Below, piece by piece: positions 32,254 through 42,107 of a stretch of DNA of 64,000 nt. The DNA comes from Lachnospiraceae bacterium (GTDB lineage Bacteria; Bacillota; Clostridia; Lachnospirales; Lachnospiraceae): contig JAFSLV010000047.1 in NCBI GenBank assembly GCA_017448245.1, positions 1 to 64,000 of the forward strand, in the 5' to 3' direction. Under the pieces are notes generated by a model. The model saw only the letters and a program-made list of their open reading frames with translations. It had not been told where the DNA came from and ran no database searches. The position numbers were made by a program, and so were the translations under genes. Every line of letters begins with the position of its first letter. Positions within the stretch are counted from its first letter, which is position 1.

Positions 32254-33015
32254 ATGAAGATTGAAAAGATCAATGATTACCAGATCCGTTGCACGCTGAC
32301 AAGGGAAGATCTGATCCGCCGGGACATGAAGGTGTCCGAGCTCGCTTACGGCACCGACAAGGCCAGAGCCCTGTTTCAGGATATGATGGAGCAGGCATAT
32401 GACAGCTTCGGCTTTGAGGCGGAGGATATGCCCCTGATGATCGAGGCGATCCCGTGGGCGTCGGATTGTCTGGTGCTCATTATTACCAAATGCGACGATC
32501 CGGAAGAGCTGGATACGCGCTTTGCCAACTTTGCCCCCAGTGTCTACATCGAAGACCCTGACACCTACGACGAGGAAGAGGATGATTTTTCGTCGCTGTT
32601 TTCGCGCATCCAGGAAGGCGGCATGTCCGGTCTCTTCCAGAACGAGCAGCCCGGTGCCAAAAAGGTCAAAAAAAAGGTCGGCGGCGGCAAGTCTCCCTCC
32701 TATTCGGACGATGCGGCCTACCGGATCTTTTCCTTTGACCTGCTGATGGACGTGATTGCCGTGGCTGCCCGCGTCGATTCTTCGTACGGCGGCAAAAACA
32801 CGCTCTACCGCCATAAGGACACGGGACGTTACATGCTGGTGCTGCACCGGCAGAATCATAAAAAGGACAATATCTTTGCGCAGACCTGTCTCACGGTTTC
32901 CGAATACGGCACCGAGGAGCCTGCCAAAACGGCAAGCGAGCAGTATCTCGGCGAGCACGGAGAGATCGTGATCCGGGATCATGCGCTGCAGGTATTAAAA
33001 CAGCACAGACAATGA
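32254..33015 (+). CDS. mecA: Adaptor protein MecA
   Basis: 253 residues. The N-terminal substrate-binding domain starts M-K-I-E-K-I-N-D-Y-Q-I-R-C-T-L-T-R-E-D-L, the standard MecA opening. An acidic linker (D-E-E-E-D-D-F) and a Lys-rich segment lead to the C-terminal ClpC-binding domain (about 155-250). MecA delivers substrates to ClpCP for degradation. It overlaps the next gene by four bases, so the two are probably coupled, which is an unusual partner. Confidence 0.93.
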   Translation: MKIEKINDYQIRCTLTREDLIRRDMKVSELAYGTDKARALFQDMMEQAYDSFGFEAEDMPLMIEAIPWASDCLVLIITKCDDPEELDTRFANFAPSVYIEDPDTYDEEEDDFSSLFSRIQEGGMSGLFQNEQPGAKKVKKKVGGGKSPSYSDDAAYRIFSFDLLMDVIAVAARVDSSYGGKNTLYRHKDTGRYMLVLHRQNHKKDNIFAQTCLTVSEYGTEEPAKTASEQYLGEHGEIVIRDHALQVLKQHRQ

Positions 33016-34616
33016 ACCGTAAAAAAATTCTTGCCGGGGTTGCGCTTTGCTCCTTTCTGGCCGTACTTGCGCTCGGCATTCTCGTATGGCACAACCGGCA
33101 GATGGATCTTGCTGTGAAGGAGATCTCCTTTGCCTTCTCGGACGGCCTTTTTGCAAAAGACGAGCTGCGCGCCAATACCTTGTGCGGGACGGGTGCTCTC
33201 CTTACGCGTGCAATACGTCCCGCGGACGATGCGGCGGCCGCCCTTTTGTATGATGCCTATTACGATACGCTCTCCATCCGGGCATCCTCTGCGGCAATCC
33301 GCCGCGGAAACGATGCCCTCCAGTCTTTTTCCTGCGCCTCCCCCTCCTTTGATGCACTGCTGCCCATGCTGAAAGAACGCATGCAGGAGATGCTTGCCGG
33401 ACTCGTGGAATCGTCTTCGCGCTCGGATGAGATCTATGACGACACGCTTTCCTTTCGCAAAGAGATCGTGGAGGAAGTATTTCTTGCTTCTCTGAAGGAG
33501 GTACTCGGTCACGGCGTGACGGCGATTGAGACCACGGAGACTTCCGTGACCTATGCGCGCACGGCGGACGGATGGAAGGTTTCTTCCGCTCCGGGGATTG
33601 CGCTCGCTTTTGCGGGAGAGGATTTTTTGCTCGTTGCGGATACGCTCCTGGAGGAGGCCTCCGCTTCGCTCACCTATGTGCGTAAGCACTATTCGCTGCC
33701 ACCCGATACGCATCTCGGACCCGCGCCCGACGAAAACGCCTATATGGAAACGGAGGACCCGAAAGAGATCACGCGGCTTCTTGCAACGCCGCTTGCCGTA
33801 CAGCTCATCGACGGAAGGGATATGTATTACCGGGAGGACATCGATTTTATTCCGGGAGAACCGATCCGGGCCTATCTGGATGAAACGATCCTGGTGATTG
33901 TCTGGAAGGAGGCACGCTACGGATGTGCGGAGACGGTCTCCGAGATCTTTCTTTCGGATCCCTCGCAGCTGTGCCGCAAAATCGTGAATGACACCTATGA
34001 CTGCAATCAGTATCTGTTCGCGACGCAGCTTGCGCGGGAAGCGCAGGCGGTGCTTGCGATCGGCGGAGACCTCTACGACCATCCCGGCCGCAATAACGGC
34101 ATCCATGTCTATGACGGAGAGGTGCGTCATTTTGAACCCTATACCACCGACAGCTGCTTTTTTACCGCGGACGGCGAGATGCTCTTTGCCTACCGGGGAC
34201 AGTTTGCGACGCAGGAGGAAGCACAGGCCTACGTGGATGCACACAATGTGCGCTTCTCTGTCTGCTTCGGACCCGCGCTCATCGAAAACGGTGTTGACGT
34301 GTCTCCCGAAAACTATATCTTTGGCGAAATCCACGAACGCTACGCACGGGGTGCCATCGGCAAAAAGGACGACGGCGCACATTATCTCACGCTCAATATG
34401 AACCAGCAGGGACCGTCCTACTGGGCACTTTCCCTGCTGTCGGAACAGACGGAGACGATGCTCTCCTACGGCTGCACCACGGCCTATGCCCTCGACGGCG
34501 GACAGACCTGCTGCACGATCCTCGGCGGAGAACTCATCAACCGCGTCCAGCACGGTGAGGAGCGGGAGGTCTCCGATATCATTTTCTTTGCCACGGCCCT
34601 TCCCCCCGAAAAATAA
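33012..34616 (+). CDS. Anchored protein with phosphodiester glycosidase (NAGPA) domain
   Basis: 534 residues. An N-terminal signal anchor (about 5-27) is followed by a long helical region with no family I recognise (30-330). The C-terminal about 200 residues match the phosphodiester glycosidase/NAGPA domain: A-I-G-G-D-L-Y, N-G-I-H-V-Y-D-G-E-V, and the family's closing motif L-D-G-G-Q-T-C-C-T-I-L then E-R-E-V-S-D-I-I-F-F. Relatives cleave sugar-phosphodiester bonds in glycopolymers or spore cortex-related substrates. It starts inside the end of mecA. Confidence 0.87.
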   Translation: MNRKKILAGVALCSFLAVLALGILVWHNRQMDLAVKEISFAFSDGLFAKDELRANTLCGTGALLTRAIRPADDAAAALLYDAYYDTLSIRASSAAIRRGNDALQSFSCASPSFDALLPMLKERMQEMLAGLVESSSRSDEIYDDTLSFRKEIVEEVFLASLKEVLGHGVTAIETTETSVTYARTADGWKVSSAPGIALAFAGEDFLLVADTLLEEASASLTYVRKHYSLPPDTHLGPAPDENAYMETEDPKEITRLLATPLAVQLIDGRDMYYREDIDFIPGEPIRAYLDETILVIVWKEARYGCAETVSEIFLSDPSQLCRKIVNDTYDCNQYLFATQLAREAQAVLAIGGDLYDHPGRNNGIHVYDGEVRHFEPYTTDSCFFTADGEMLFAYRGQFATQEEAQAYVDAHNVRFSVCFGPALIENGVDVSPENYIFGEIHERYARGAIGKKDDGAHYLTLNMNQQGPSYWALSLLSEQTETMLSYGCTTAYALDGGQTCCTILGGELINRVQHGEEREVSDIIFFATALPPEK

Positions 34617-34653
34617 ATAAAACGACAGACGGACGGCTTGCGCCGCCCGCCTG
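34606..34653 (-). terminator. Rho-independent terminator closing the 15-gene operon
   Basis: On the minus-strand RNA a 12-bp stem (with two G-U pairs) closes a GCAA tetraloop at 34626-34653 and is followed by UCGUUUUAUUUAUUUUU. It lies just after the carbonic anhydrase stop codon. Confidence 0.75.
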
Positions 34654-34694
34654 TACCAAGGAGGGACTTTCTATGCGTGGTCTGCCGGTTAATC

Positions 34695-35264
34695 TTATAA
34701 CCAGCTTACTTCGCCCGTGCCGATATCGTAAATCGCCGCCATTACCTTCGTGCCGAGATGCTTGATGATCTCGTCCGCGCTGATCTGGGCCGCCATCGCC
34801 CTGGCATTCTTTTTGGCCACTTCGTTGACGGCTTCGCCGCCGACAGACGGTTTGATCTTGGCGGCAATGGCTTCGATGTTAGGAGGCAGCTCCCCGCCCT
34901 CGCATGCAGCCGTAACGGCGCCGCAGCTGGTGTGTCCGACAACGACGACCAGCGGACTTCCGAGGTGTTCCGCACCGTATTCGATCGAGCCGAGCACCAC
35001 TTCGTCCACGACGTTGCCGGCATTACGGATGACAAAGATATCGCCGAGTTTCTGATCAAAATAGATCTCGGGTGCCACACGGGAATCCGCGCAGCACAGG
35101 ATGATCGCAAACGGTTTCTGGCCGCCTGTCAGCGCGCCGCGGATCTCCTCATAGTTGTCCTTTGCGGACAGTTCGCCCTTCATAAAACGGGCATTGCCCT
35201 CTTTCAGAAACTGGAGCGCCTGCTCCGCATCCGTAATTTTTACACTGGGATCATGTAAATTCAT
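34695..35264 (-). CDS. Beta-class carbonic anhydrase
   Basis: 189 residues with all zinc-site residues of the beta class: Cys58, Asp60 and Arg62 (C-A-D-S-R), His111 and Cys114 (H-T-S-C-G-A-V). It interconverts CO2 and bicarbonate in the cytoplasm; no signal peptide is present. Start ATG 35264 follows AAGGAG. It is the last gene of the antiporter-like operon, 102 bases after DUF1576, with a terminator just after it. The association with ion-translocating membrane subunits suggests bicarbonate supply or pH control. Confidence 0.95.
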   Translation of the reverse strand: MNLHDPSVKITDAEQALQFLKEGNARFMKGELSAKDNYEEIRGALTGGQKPFAIILCCADSRVAPEIYFDQKLGDIFVIRNAGNVVDEVVLGSIEYGAEHLGSPLVVVVGHTSCGAVTAACEGGELPPNIEAIAAKIKPSVGGEAVNEVAKKNARAMAAQISADEIIKHLGTKVMAAIYDIGTGEVSWL

Positions 35265-35366
35265 AGCCTTCTCCTTTTCTCTTCTTGTTTTGAAAAACCT
35301 CCGGTTACATTGACGGTTCCGACAATACTCTCTTCTTCTTTTTTCCGGTTTACCCCCTTTCTTTCT

Positions 35367-36755
35367 CTATTGTTTCTCCTGATTGTTCCGTCGCAGCAAG
35401 GCCACTACCATCGGAACGAAGAATGTCACTACGAGGCCGAGACAGAATCCGTTGTTATACAGATTCATCCAGCCGTGCAGCCCGCCGGTATTGGGTACCA
35501 GCACGCTGTGTATCATGCCCGCAAAGAATCCGATCAGCGCCCCGTGCCGGTAAACGACGGGCGCCATGCCGCAACCGAAGATCGCGGCGATCAGCATGTT
35601 CTTGGAGCCGACATAGGCAAAAGCGGTCTCGAGCACCGGCACGCCGGTCAGAAGCGCCTTAATGGCGGTCAGTCCAAAGCTCATCGCATAGACGCCGGCA
35701 AAGATCGGTGCCATTGTGCGGACAGAAATGCCGTTTGCGGCAAAGCCCGTCACCGTAAACAGGCAGGCAAAGAGCGGGCCGTGTGCGTTGGCGGTGATCG
35801 TCAGTGCCCAGTACAGCAGGCAGAAGAAGCCGCAGACGGACATATTGACGAGCGTTGCGCCAAAGCCAAACTGCTCGACCGCTGAGCCGGCGTACTTGTG
35901 CGCGACGATCGTATCGATTTTGCCGCGTTCCTTGACCGCGATCAGCAGACCGCAGAGCATCAGATAGATCAGAAGCACCGCGATACCGATGGCGAGCGCT
36001 TTGTTGTTGATGTTCGGGAAATCATGATAGGGGCCGGGGCCGGTATGTCCGAGGCCGATCACCTTCATGATCGAAAAGATGAGGAAGCCGGCAAGGCCTG
36101 CGGCAAAGCCCGCATTGTACAAGGTCAGTCCCGTGTGCTTGTCGGGAAGGAAGCCCGCAAATACCGCCACCAGATAGCCCGCAATCAGACCGATCACGAT
36201 GGCGAGGACAAATCCGAGCCCCGAGAAGCGCGCCGTCTCTCCGATTGTCTCGTTAGACGAGCCGTTATGCACGATATAGAAGGTCATGATGCTGACCATC
36301 GGGGAGAGTGCCGCCGAAAACCAGCCGAGTCCCGTAACGGTATTGATCGCCTTCTTGTTGAGCTTGGCGTGCAGCAGCACGCCGAAGAACAGCGGCCATA
36401 CATTCCATAAGGTCTTGCCGCAGAAACCAAAGCCGAAGACCATGAACGCCGCGGCGATCGAGCCGCCGTTGACCGTCGTTTTGGTGATCAGGTAGCTCAG
36501 CATGACGACGATGACGAGGATGCCGGCATTGATAAACGGTACCCCCAGACGTCCGTCACCGACGACCAGAAACGTGTTCAGGTCGAGCAGTCCGGATGCC
36601 GTCTGCTGCAGTCTGAAGCCTTCCGCGATCTGTGCCATGGACGGCGTCAGAATCAGACCGATGATGATGGATACCAGTCCCAGTCCCATAAATACAATCG
36701 CACGCAGCGTATTGCCGACCGGCATAACCTCCACCTTGTTTTCGTTATTACTCAT
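35367..36755 (-). CDS. DUF1576 polytopic membrane protein
   Basis: 462 residues with about eleven or twelve predicted membrane helices. Two halves show similar glycine-rich re-entrant-like stretches (F-M-V-F-G-F-G-F-C-G-K-T, and L-Y-N-A-G-F-A-A-G-L-A-G-F against L-Y-N-N-G-F-C-L-G-L-V), so an internal duplication as in secondary transporters is possible. The family has no established function that I know of. It lies 26 bases after the NuoL-like gene and before carbonic anhydrase; a bicarbonate or anion channel or transporter is a reasonable but unproven guess. Confidence 0.85.
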   Translation of the reverse strand: MSNNENKVEVMPVGNTLRAIVFMGLGLVSIIIGLILTPSMAQIAEGFRLQQTASGLLDLNTFLVVGDGRLGVPFINAGILVIVVMLSYLITKTTVNGGSIAAAFMVFGFGFCGKTLWNVWPLFFGVLLHAKLNKKAINTVTGLGWFSAALSPMVSIMTFYIVHNGSSNETIGETARFSGLGFVLAIVIGLIAGYLVAVFAGFLPDKHTGLTLYNAGFAAGLAGFLIFSIMKVIGLGHTGPGPYHDFPNINNKALAIGIAVLLIYLMLCGLLIAVKERGKIDTIVAHKYAGSAVEQFGFGATLVNMSVCGFFCLLYWALTITANAHGPLFACLFTVTGFAANGISVRTMAPIFAGVYAMSFGLTAIKALLTGVPVLETAFAYVGSKNMLIAAIFGCGMAPVVYRHGALIGFFAGMIHSVLVPNTGGLHGWMNLYNNGFCLGLVVTFFVPMVVALLRRNNQEKQ

Positions 36756-36781
36756 TTCAATTTCCTCCGTTTCTTAAGACC

Positions 36782-39088
36782 CTACAGCGTCACAATCATC
36801 ACGTAAGCCGCCACCGCAAGCAGACCGAGCGCAAAGATGATCAGACCGTAGGCCAACGTCTGACGGACCAGCGTTGCCGCACCGGTATGCTCCGGACCGT
36901 CGCCGAAATCTCCGACGCTGCGGTCGAACAGCCTGTGGAAGAACGGAATGTGATATCCGGTATCTCTCATCTTCCTGACCCATGCGATGAGACGCTCGAC
37001 CATGGAAGGCTGATCCGCGCGTGCCTTTAACGCGTCCTCGATATCATCGAGTACCGGAATCCGCTCAAGCGGCGTGACGGTGCGGTTATCCTCTTCCTTG
37101 TCCCAGGTGTCGAGACCGCTGGCATCGTATTCCGCCTGGATCTTTGCCATGTTCTTTCGGCCGTCCACCTTATGCAGGGGATACCACTCTTTGGACTTCG
37201 CGATAAATTCATGCGCATTGGGCTTGCGCGGCATGTAAAAGTCTCTGACCTTCCAGAACACGTTGTAACCGATCCGGCCGATCACTTCGACCACGGAGCC
37301 GATCGTACGTGTCACAAACGCGCCGATGAACGGAAGGATCCCGATCATGACAGGACGGTAGATTTTGTCTTCCAGATCCAGCCACTTCGGCCACGCATTG
37401 ATGTAGACCTTCTTGCCGTTTTCGTCTCTTCCCATCAGGCATACGCGCACGACAAAGATGTAGATGATCGCGCCGATGGCAAGGGATGCGACCGCGCCGC
37501 GGACATTCTGCCAGACAAAGAAATCCACGCCGTGATCCGGCTCATGCCCGTAGAAGAAGCCTCTGGCATAATCGGCAAGCGGGATCATGGTCTTATAGAC
37601 CGTCATCCCCAGGAAGGGCAGGATCAGCGAGCAGAGCGTCAGCGTGATCGCACTGGCCTTGTTCATGTACTTTTTGTTGAGGCTGTCCATGTATTCCTGG
37701 TCGTAAGGATTCTTTTCCCAGAAGACCGCGATATAGATCTTGGTCATGTAGGCCGTCGTCAGACCGCCGGTCAGGGTAAAGATCGATTCCACAATCCGGA
37801 ATACATGAGCCGCAAACTCAAAGTCGTGATACGTCCAGATACGCTCCACGATCGACTCATGGATGAGGGTCTTGCTGATATAACCGCTCCAGAACGGCAT
37901 ACCGATGATGGCCAGCACGCCCATGCCGAAGATAAATTTGAGCAGCGGCTTGCGATAGCCGAATCCGCGCACCTCGTTGAGATTGAGCTTGTGCAGGTTC
38001 ATGTAGACGACACCCGCCGACATGAAGAGCACCAGCTTGATCAGCGAGTGGTTCATCATGTGGAGGATGGCACCCTGCTGTGCCATAAAGTGATAATGCT
38101 CCGTCGCCTCCTGGCTCATCAGGATACACTGCATCGATACAGCCGTCAGGATGAAGCCGATCTGTGACATCGATGAGCAGGCCAGCGTGCGTTTGAGGTC
38201 GACCGAAAACAGTGCGAGGAACGCGCCGCCGAACATCGTAATCACCGCGATGCCCAACAGAATGCATCCCCATACCCAGTCACCAAACAGCATATGCGCC
38301 GAGATGATGATGATACCGTAGACACCGGTCTTGGTCAGAACGCCCGACAACAGGGCCGATGCGGGCGCCGGCGCCACGGGGTGTGCCTTGGGCAGCCATA
38401 CGTGCAACGGGAACATGCCGCTCTTTCCGCCAAAGCCCACGATCATGAGGCCTGCCGCCCAGTAGAGCGGTGCCTTGCTCGGCAGTGCCGCGCAGGCGTC
38501 CTTGATCTCGTCGATGCGCAGCGTTCCGATCGTGTTGTACAACAGGAAGATTCCCATCAGGGTCACGAGACCGCCGAACACATTGAGGTAGGTATAGGTC
38601 TCGGACGCTCTCTGGGCGCCGGGCTTTTCGTCATGGATGACCATGACATAGGACGTGAATGCCATCACCTCAAAGAAGGTAAACAGCGTCAGCACGTCGC
38701 CCGAGATGAACACGGCGACCGTCGCGCCTTCCGTCAACAGCATAAAGAAGTAATAACGGTTGCGGTTGCGGTAGTGCGCAAAGTATTCCTTGGAAAAGAT
38801 CGTCGTGCACATCCACATCAGTGTGGTGATCACCGCGTAGATACTGCGGAAGCCGTCCATCTCAAAGAGAAGACCCTCTCCGTGTCCCCACCAGTAGATC
38901 GGGAAATACTGCGTTCCCTGACCCATGACAACGGTGACCATATAGATCGCCACAAGAAATTCCACCGCGGTAATCGCATCCGCGAAGTAATCCCTCATGT
39001 CCTTGTTTCTTCTGCCGATCAGGTAACTGCACAGCGCTCCGATCATCGGCCAGAAGACCAAAAAAGGTAGTAATACATGCGTGTTCAA
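36782..39088 (-). CDS. NuoL/MrpA-type proton- or cation-translocating subunit, extended
   Basis: 768 residues. The first about 500 are an antiporter-like (PF00361) domain with the conserved membrane Glu (T-F-F-E-V-M-A-F) and the Lys-bearing broken helix (G-F-G-G-K-S-G-M-F-P-L-H-V-W-L-P-K-A-H-P). Extra helices follow, then a soluble charged stretch of about 150 residues (from I-G-Y-N-V-F-W-K-V-R-D) and a final membrane helix at the C-terminus, like the lateral-helix anchor of NuoL but with a long insert. It is the last of five such subunits in the operon and the one most like NuoL/MrpA. Confidence 0.9.
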   Translation of the reverse strand: MNTHVLLPFLVFWPMIGALCSYLIGRRNKDMRDYFADAITAVEFLVAIYMVTVVMGQGTQYFPIYWWGHGEGLLFEMDGFRSIYAVITTLMWMCTTIFSKEYFAHYRNRNRYYFFMLLTEGATVAVFISGDVLTLFTFFEVMAFTSYVMVIHDEKPGAQRASETYTYLNVFGGLVTLMGIFLLYNTIGTLRIDEIKDACAALPSKAPLYWAAGLMIVGFGGKSGMFPLHVWLPKAHPVAPAPASALLSGVLTKTGVYGIIIISAHMLFGDWVWGCILLGIAVITMFGGAFLALFSVDLKRTLACSSMSQIGFILTAVSMQCILMSQEATEHYHFMAQQGAILHMMNHSLIKLVLFMSAGVVYMNLHKLNLNEVRGFGYRKPLLKFIFGMGVLAIIGMPFWSGYISKTLIHESIVERIWTYHDFEFAAHVFRIVESIFTLTGGLTTAYMTKIYIAVFWEKNPYDQEYMDSLNKKYMNKASAITLTLCSLILPFLGMTVYKTMIPLADYARGFFYGHEPDHGVDFFVWQNVRGAVASLAIGAIIYIFVVRVCLMGRDENGKKVYINAWPKWLDLEDKIYRPVMIGILPFIGAFVTRTIGSVVEVIGRIGYNVFWKVRDFYMPRKPNAHEFIAKSKEWYPLHKVDGRKNMAKIQAEYDASGLDTWDKEEDNRTVTPLERIPVLDDIEDALKARADQPSMVERLIAWVRKMRDTGYHIPFFHRLFDRSVGDFGDGPEHTGAATLVRQTLAYGLIIFALGLLAVAAYVMIVTL

Positions 39089-39120
39089 GGATCATTCCCC
39101 CTTTCTGTCACTCGCTATGA

Positions 39121-40572
39121 TTACAGCGCCATCAGTTGCGTGATCGGTTCCACCAGAACGCCGAATACGACGATTGCGACCGCGAGAATCGTGAGCGGCA
39201 CCGTCATATAGCGGTTGGGATCTTTGACGTCCTTGTTGACGGAAGCATCAAATCCCTGTCCCGGAATGAACGCATTGACACAGATACTAAACAGGTAAAT
39301 GGCCGTCAGCAGCGCGGAGATGGCAAGGACCACCGTGCCGGCAAAGCCGAGCGCGGAAGACCCCGAGCCGAAGGCTGCCACCGTCAAAAACCACTTGCTG
39401 AAAAATCCCGGCAGCGGCGGAATCCCGACCAGCGCCAGCGAAGCGATGGTAAAGACCACCATCGTCACGGGCATCTTTTTGCCGATCCCTCTCAGCTCCC
39501 ACACATATTCCCTGTGGGTCTTGTAGATAATGGCACCCGCGCACAAAAACAGCGTGATCTTGACGATCGCGTGTCCGACCAGATGCATCATGCCTCCCAG
39601 ATATCCTTCCGGACTCATCAGCGCCAGACCGAAGAGGATATAGGACAGCTGCGATACGGTCGAGTACGCAAGCCTTCTCTTTAAGTGCTTTTGCATCAGC
39701 GCCATGGCGGAGCCGTACAGGATCGTGATCAGGCTCGCCGCAAGAACAATCCCCTGTGCGGTGGTACCGCGCAATGTATCCGCGCCGATCGAGAAGTAGG
39801 TAACTCTCGCCACCGCAAAGACGCCCGCCTTGACGACCGCGACCGCGTGCAGCAATGCACTCACCGGCGTCGGTGCAACGGACGCCTGCGGCAGCCATGC
39901 GTGGAACGGCATGATCGCGCTCTTTACGCCAAATCCGAAGAAGCAGCAGACATAGGCGATCTGCAGTGCGCTCGCGCCGGCCGTGACCGAAGCCATCACG
40001 CCGCCCGGCACGAAAGCGGTGCTTCCTCCGGTGAAGGCGATGATCGCAATACCCATCATGGCTACCGTCGCACCCGAGATCGAGAAGATCAGATAGATGC
40101 GCGCGGCGGTTGTCGAGGCCTTGCTCTCATTGTGAATCACGAGTGGAACCGTGATCAGTGTCAGAAACTCGTAAAACAGATACAGTGTGATCAGATTACC
40201 GGCAAAGCTGATTCCCATCATTATGCCGAACGCCATCGTATAGAAGGCAAAGAAACGGTTTTCTCCCCCCTCATGGGTCATGTACTCAAAGGCATAGAAG
40301 ATGCAAAGGATCCACAGCACCGCGACGAGCGAGGCAAACATCCCGCCCATGCCGTCGACCGCAAACATCACCGCGTGCCCCTCCACGAGCGGTGCCAGCA
40401 CGAGCTGCGCACCCTGCAGCGTAAAGGAAATCATCAGCACAAAGACCGCATTGACGATGACCGTGGCTGCAACGTACCGCTCTCTTGCGCCGCGCTCTTT
40501 AAAATCGCGCTTCAGCATATAGAGACCTGCAATGATGGGAAGTACGATCGGTATTAATATTAAAACACTCAT
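39121..40572 (-). CDS. Antiporter-like (MnhD/NuoN-type) subunit, fourth MnhD-type copy
   Basis: 483 residues with about 14 predicted membrane helices and the PF00361 signature: membrane Glu in Y-L-F-Y-E-F-L-T-L-I, Lys in G-F-G-V-K-S-A-I-M-P-F-H-A-W-L-P-Q-A, and a further Lys in A-V-V-K-A-G-V. These residues form the proton or cation half-channels in complex I, Mrp and MBH. The gene is 18 bases after the neighbouring copy at 40591, which it resembles most (same Y-L-F-Y-E motif), suggesting that the two arose by duplication. Confidence 0.92.
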   Translation of the reverse strand: MSVLILIPIVLPIIAGLYMLKRDFKERGARERYVAATVIVNAVFVLMISFTLQGAQLVLAPLVEGHAVMFAVDGMGGMFASLVAVLWILCIFYAFEYMTHEGGENRFFAFYTMAFGIMMGISFAGNLITLYLFYEFLTLITVPLVIHNESKASTTAARIYLIFSISGATVAMMGIAIIAFTGGSTAFVPGGVMASVTAGASALQIAYVCCFFGFGVKSAIMPFHAWLPQASVAPTPVSALLHAVAVVKAGVFAVARVTYFSIGADTLRGTTAQGIVLAASLITILYGSAMALMQKHLKRRLAYSTVSQLSYILFGLALMSPEGYLGGMMHLVGHAIVKITLFLCAGAIIYKTHREYVWELRGIGKKMPVTMVVFTIASLALVGIPPLPGFFSKWFLTVAAFGSGSSALGFAGTVVLAISALLTAIYLFSICVNAFIPGQGFDASVNKDVKDPNRYMTVPLTILAVAIVVFGVLVEPITQLMAL

Positions 40573-40590
40573 ATGCTCTCCCCTCTCATC

Positions 40591-42072
40591 CTAAAAGATC
40601 GTTGCAGCTATCGTACTGAAAAAGTTACCCAGCGGATTGGTGAAAATACCGGAGCACACGGCAATAACCGTCAAAATGATGAGCGGTACCGTCATGTACA
40701 TGTTGACCTCGGTCTTCTGGAACTTGTCATACGGATAATCCTCTCCCGGGAAGAAGCCCTTGGCCATAATCGGAAGCAGGTATCCGGCGGTCAGAAACGC
40801 CGATGTCAGCAGCACGGCAGGTCCTAAGTACGAGAAGAACCCGATATTGGCCTGCAGCGCGCCCGTCGCCAAAAACCACTTGCTTTCAAATCCGCCCGTC
40901 GGCGGGATACCGATCAGGGCGATCGATGCCAGCGAGTAGCACCACAGCGTGATCGGCATTTCCTTCCCGATGCCCTTTAACTCCGTCACATAGGTCTTAT
41001 GTCTGCGGTAGATGATCGCACCGGCGCTCAAAAACAGGATGTTCTTGACCGTCGCGTGCGCCACGATGTGCAGGCACGCACCGACAAATCCGACCGGATG
41101 CATCGTCATCACACCGAACAGAACGTAGGACACCTGCGACACGGAGGAGTACGCGAGGCGCTTCTTAAAGAGCTTTTCCTTGAACGCCAGCATCGAACCC
41201 ATGAACACCGTATACAGGGTCAGGCTCAGGAGCACGTACTGTACCCATGTGCCTCTTAAGAATTCCACGCCTACCATATAGTAGATCACGCGGATGATCG
41301 CCAGCACGCCCATCTTGGTGATGACACCGGACAGCACCGCCGAAGCGGGCGCGGGCGCCACCGGGTGCGCATTGGGAAGCCACGCGTGTAAGGGGAACAT
41401 GCCGCCCTTACAACCGAAGCCGATAATTGTGAGCAAAACCATCACCTGGAACAGGAGCAGATGCCCCGAACCCGTGACCTTATCCAGCATCAGCGTTCCG
41501 CCCGCGACAAAATTGGTCGTCTCGCAAAACTCCGCAAGGAAGAAGAATCCCGCGAGCGCAATGGTCGCGCCGACGAAGGAATAGATCAGATATTTTTTTC
41601 CGGCCTTGACCGACTGTTCCGTCATGGAGTGCATGACCAGCGGGAACGTGATCAGTGTCATCATCTCATAAAAGAGATAGAGTGTCTGCAGGTTGGCCGA
41701 GTAGCTGATACCGATCAGCACGCCCACCGTCGCCGTGAAAAAGGTGAAGTAACGCTCGTCCCTGCCCTCGTGCTTGATATACTCGAAGGAGTAGAACGCT
41801 GCCGTGCACCATAAAAAACCGGCGATGATCGAGATCAGGCGGCTCATGCCGTCGATCTGGAGCGATATGTCCACGACGCGGTTTAAGTGCAGCAGGGTCA
41901 TCGATGCCCCGTCCGGCTGTGTGATCGCATTGGCGAGCACCACCAGGAAGTTGATGATGACCGTCGTCGCCACATAGATCTGCCGCGTCTTCCTGTCATG
42001 CAGCCTCAATGGCTGCACCAGCACACCCATGATAATCGGGAATACGACCGGAAAGAGTAAAGCGATATTCAT
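40591..42072 (-). CDS. Antiporter-like (MnhD/NuoN-type) subunit, third MnhD-type copy
   Basis: 493 residues, about 14 membrane helices. Key residues are kept: Glu in Y-L-F-Y-E-M-M-T-L-I, Lys in G-F-G-C-K-G-G-M-F-P-L-H-A-W-L-P-N-A-H-P and Lys in G-V-I-T-K-M-G. Note P-V-A-P-A-P-A-S-A, shared with the NuoL-like subunit at 36782. It lies between two other antiporter-like genes with 18- and 35-base gaps. It is predicted to move protons or Na+ across the membrane as one channel of a larger complex. Confidence 0.92.
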   Translation of the reverse strand: MNIALLFPVVFPIIMGVLVQPLRLHDRKTRQIYVATTVIINFLVVLANAITQPDGASMTLLHLNRVVDISLQIDGMSRLISIIAGFLWCTAAFYSFEYIKHEGRDERYFTFFTATVGVLIGISYSANLQTLYLFYEMMTLITFPLVMHSMTEQSVKAGKKYLIYSFVGATIALAGFFFLAEFCETTNFVAGGTLMLDKVTGSGHLLLFQVMVLLTIIGFGCKGGMFPLHAWLPNAHPVAPAPASAVLSGVITKMGVLAIIRVIYYMVGVEFLRGTWVQYVLLSLTLYTVFMGSMLAFKEKLFKKRLAYSSVSQVSYVLFGVMTMHPVGFVGACLHIVAHATVKNILFLSAGAIIYRRHKTYVTELKGIGKEMPITLWCYSLASIALIGIPPTGGFESKWFLATGALQANIGFFSYLGPAVLLTSAFLTAGYLLPIMAKGFFPGEDYPYDKFQKTEVNMYMTVPLIILTVIAVCSGIFTNPLGNFFSTIAATIF

Positions 42073-42107
42073 AATATCCTCTCCTTTGTCCGTGAAAACA
42101 CCTCGTA

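Noticed and set aside
34673-34765. 30-codon plus-strand frame with a good AAGGAGGG site after the operon terminator
   Set aside because: Lies antisense to the end of the carbonic anhydrase gene and gives no recognisable product; ribosome-site match probably by chance.
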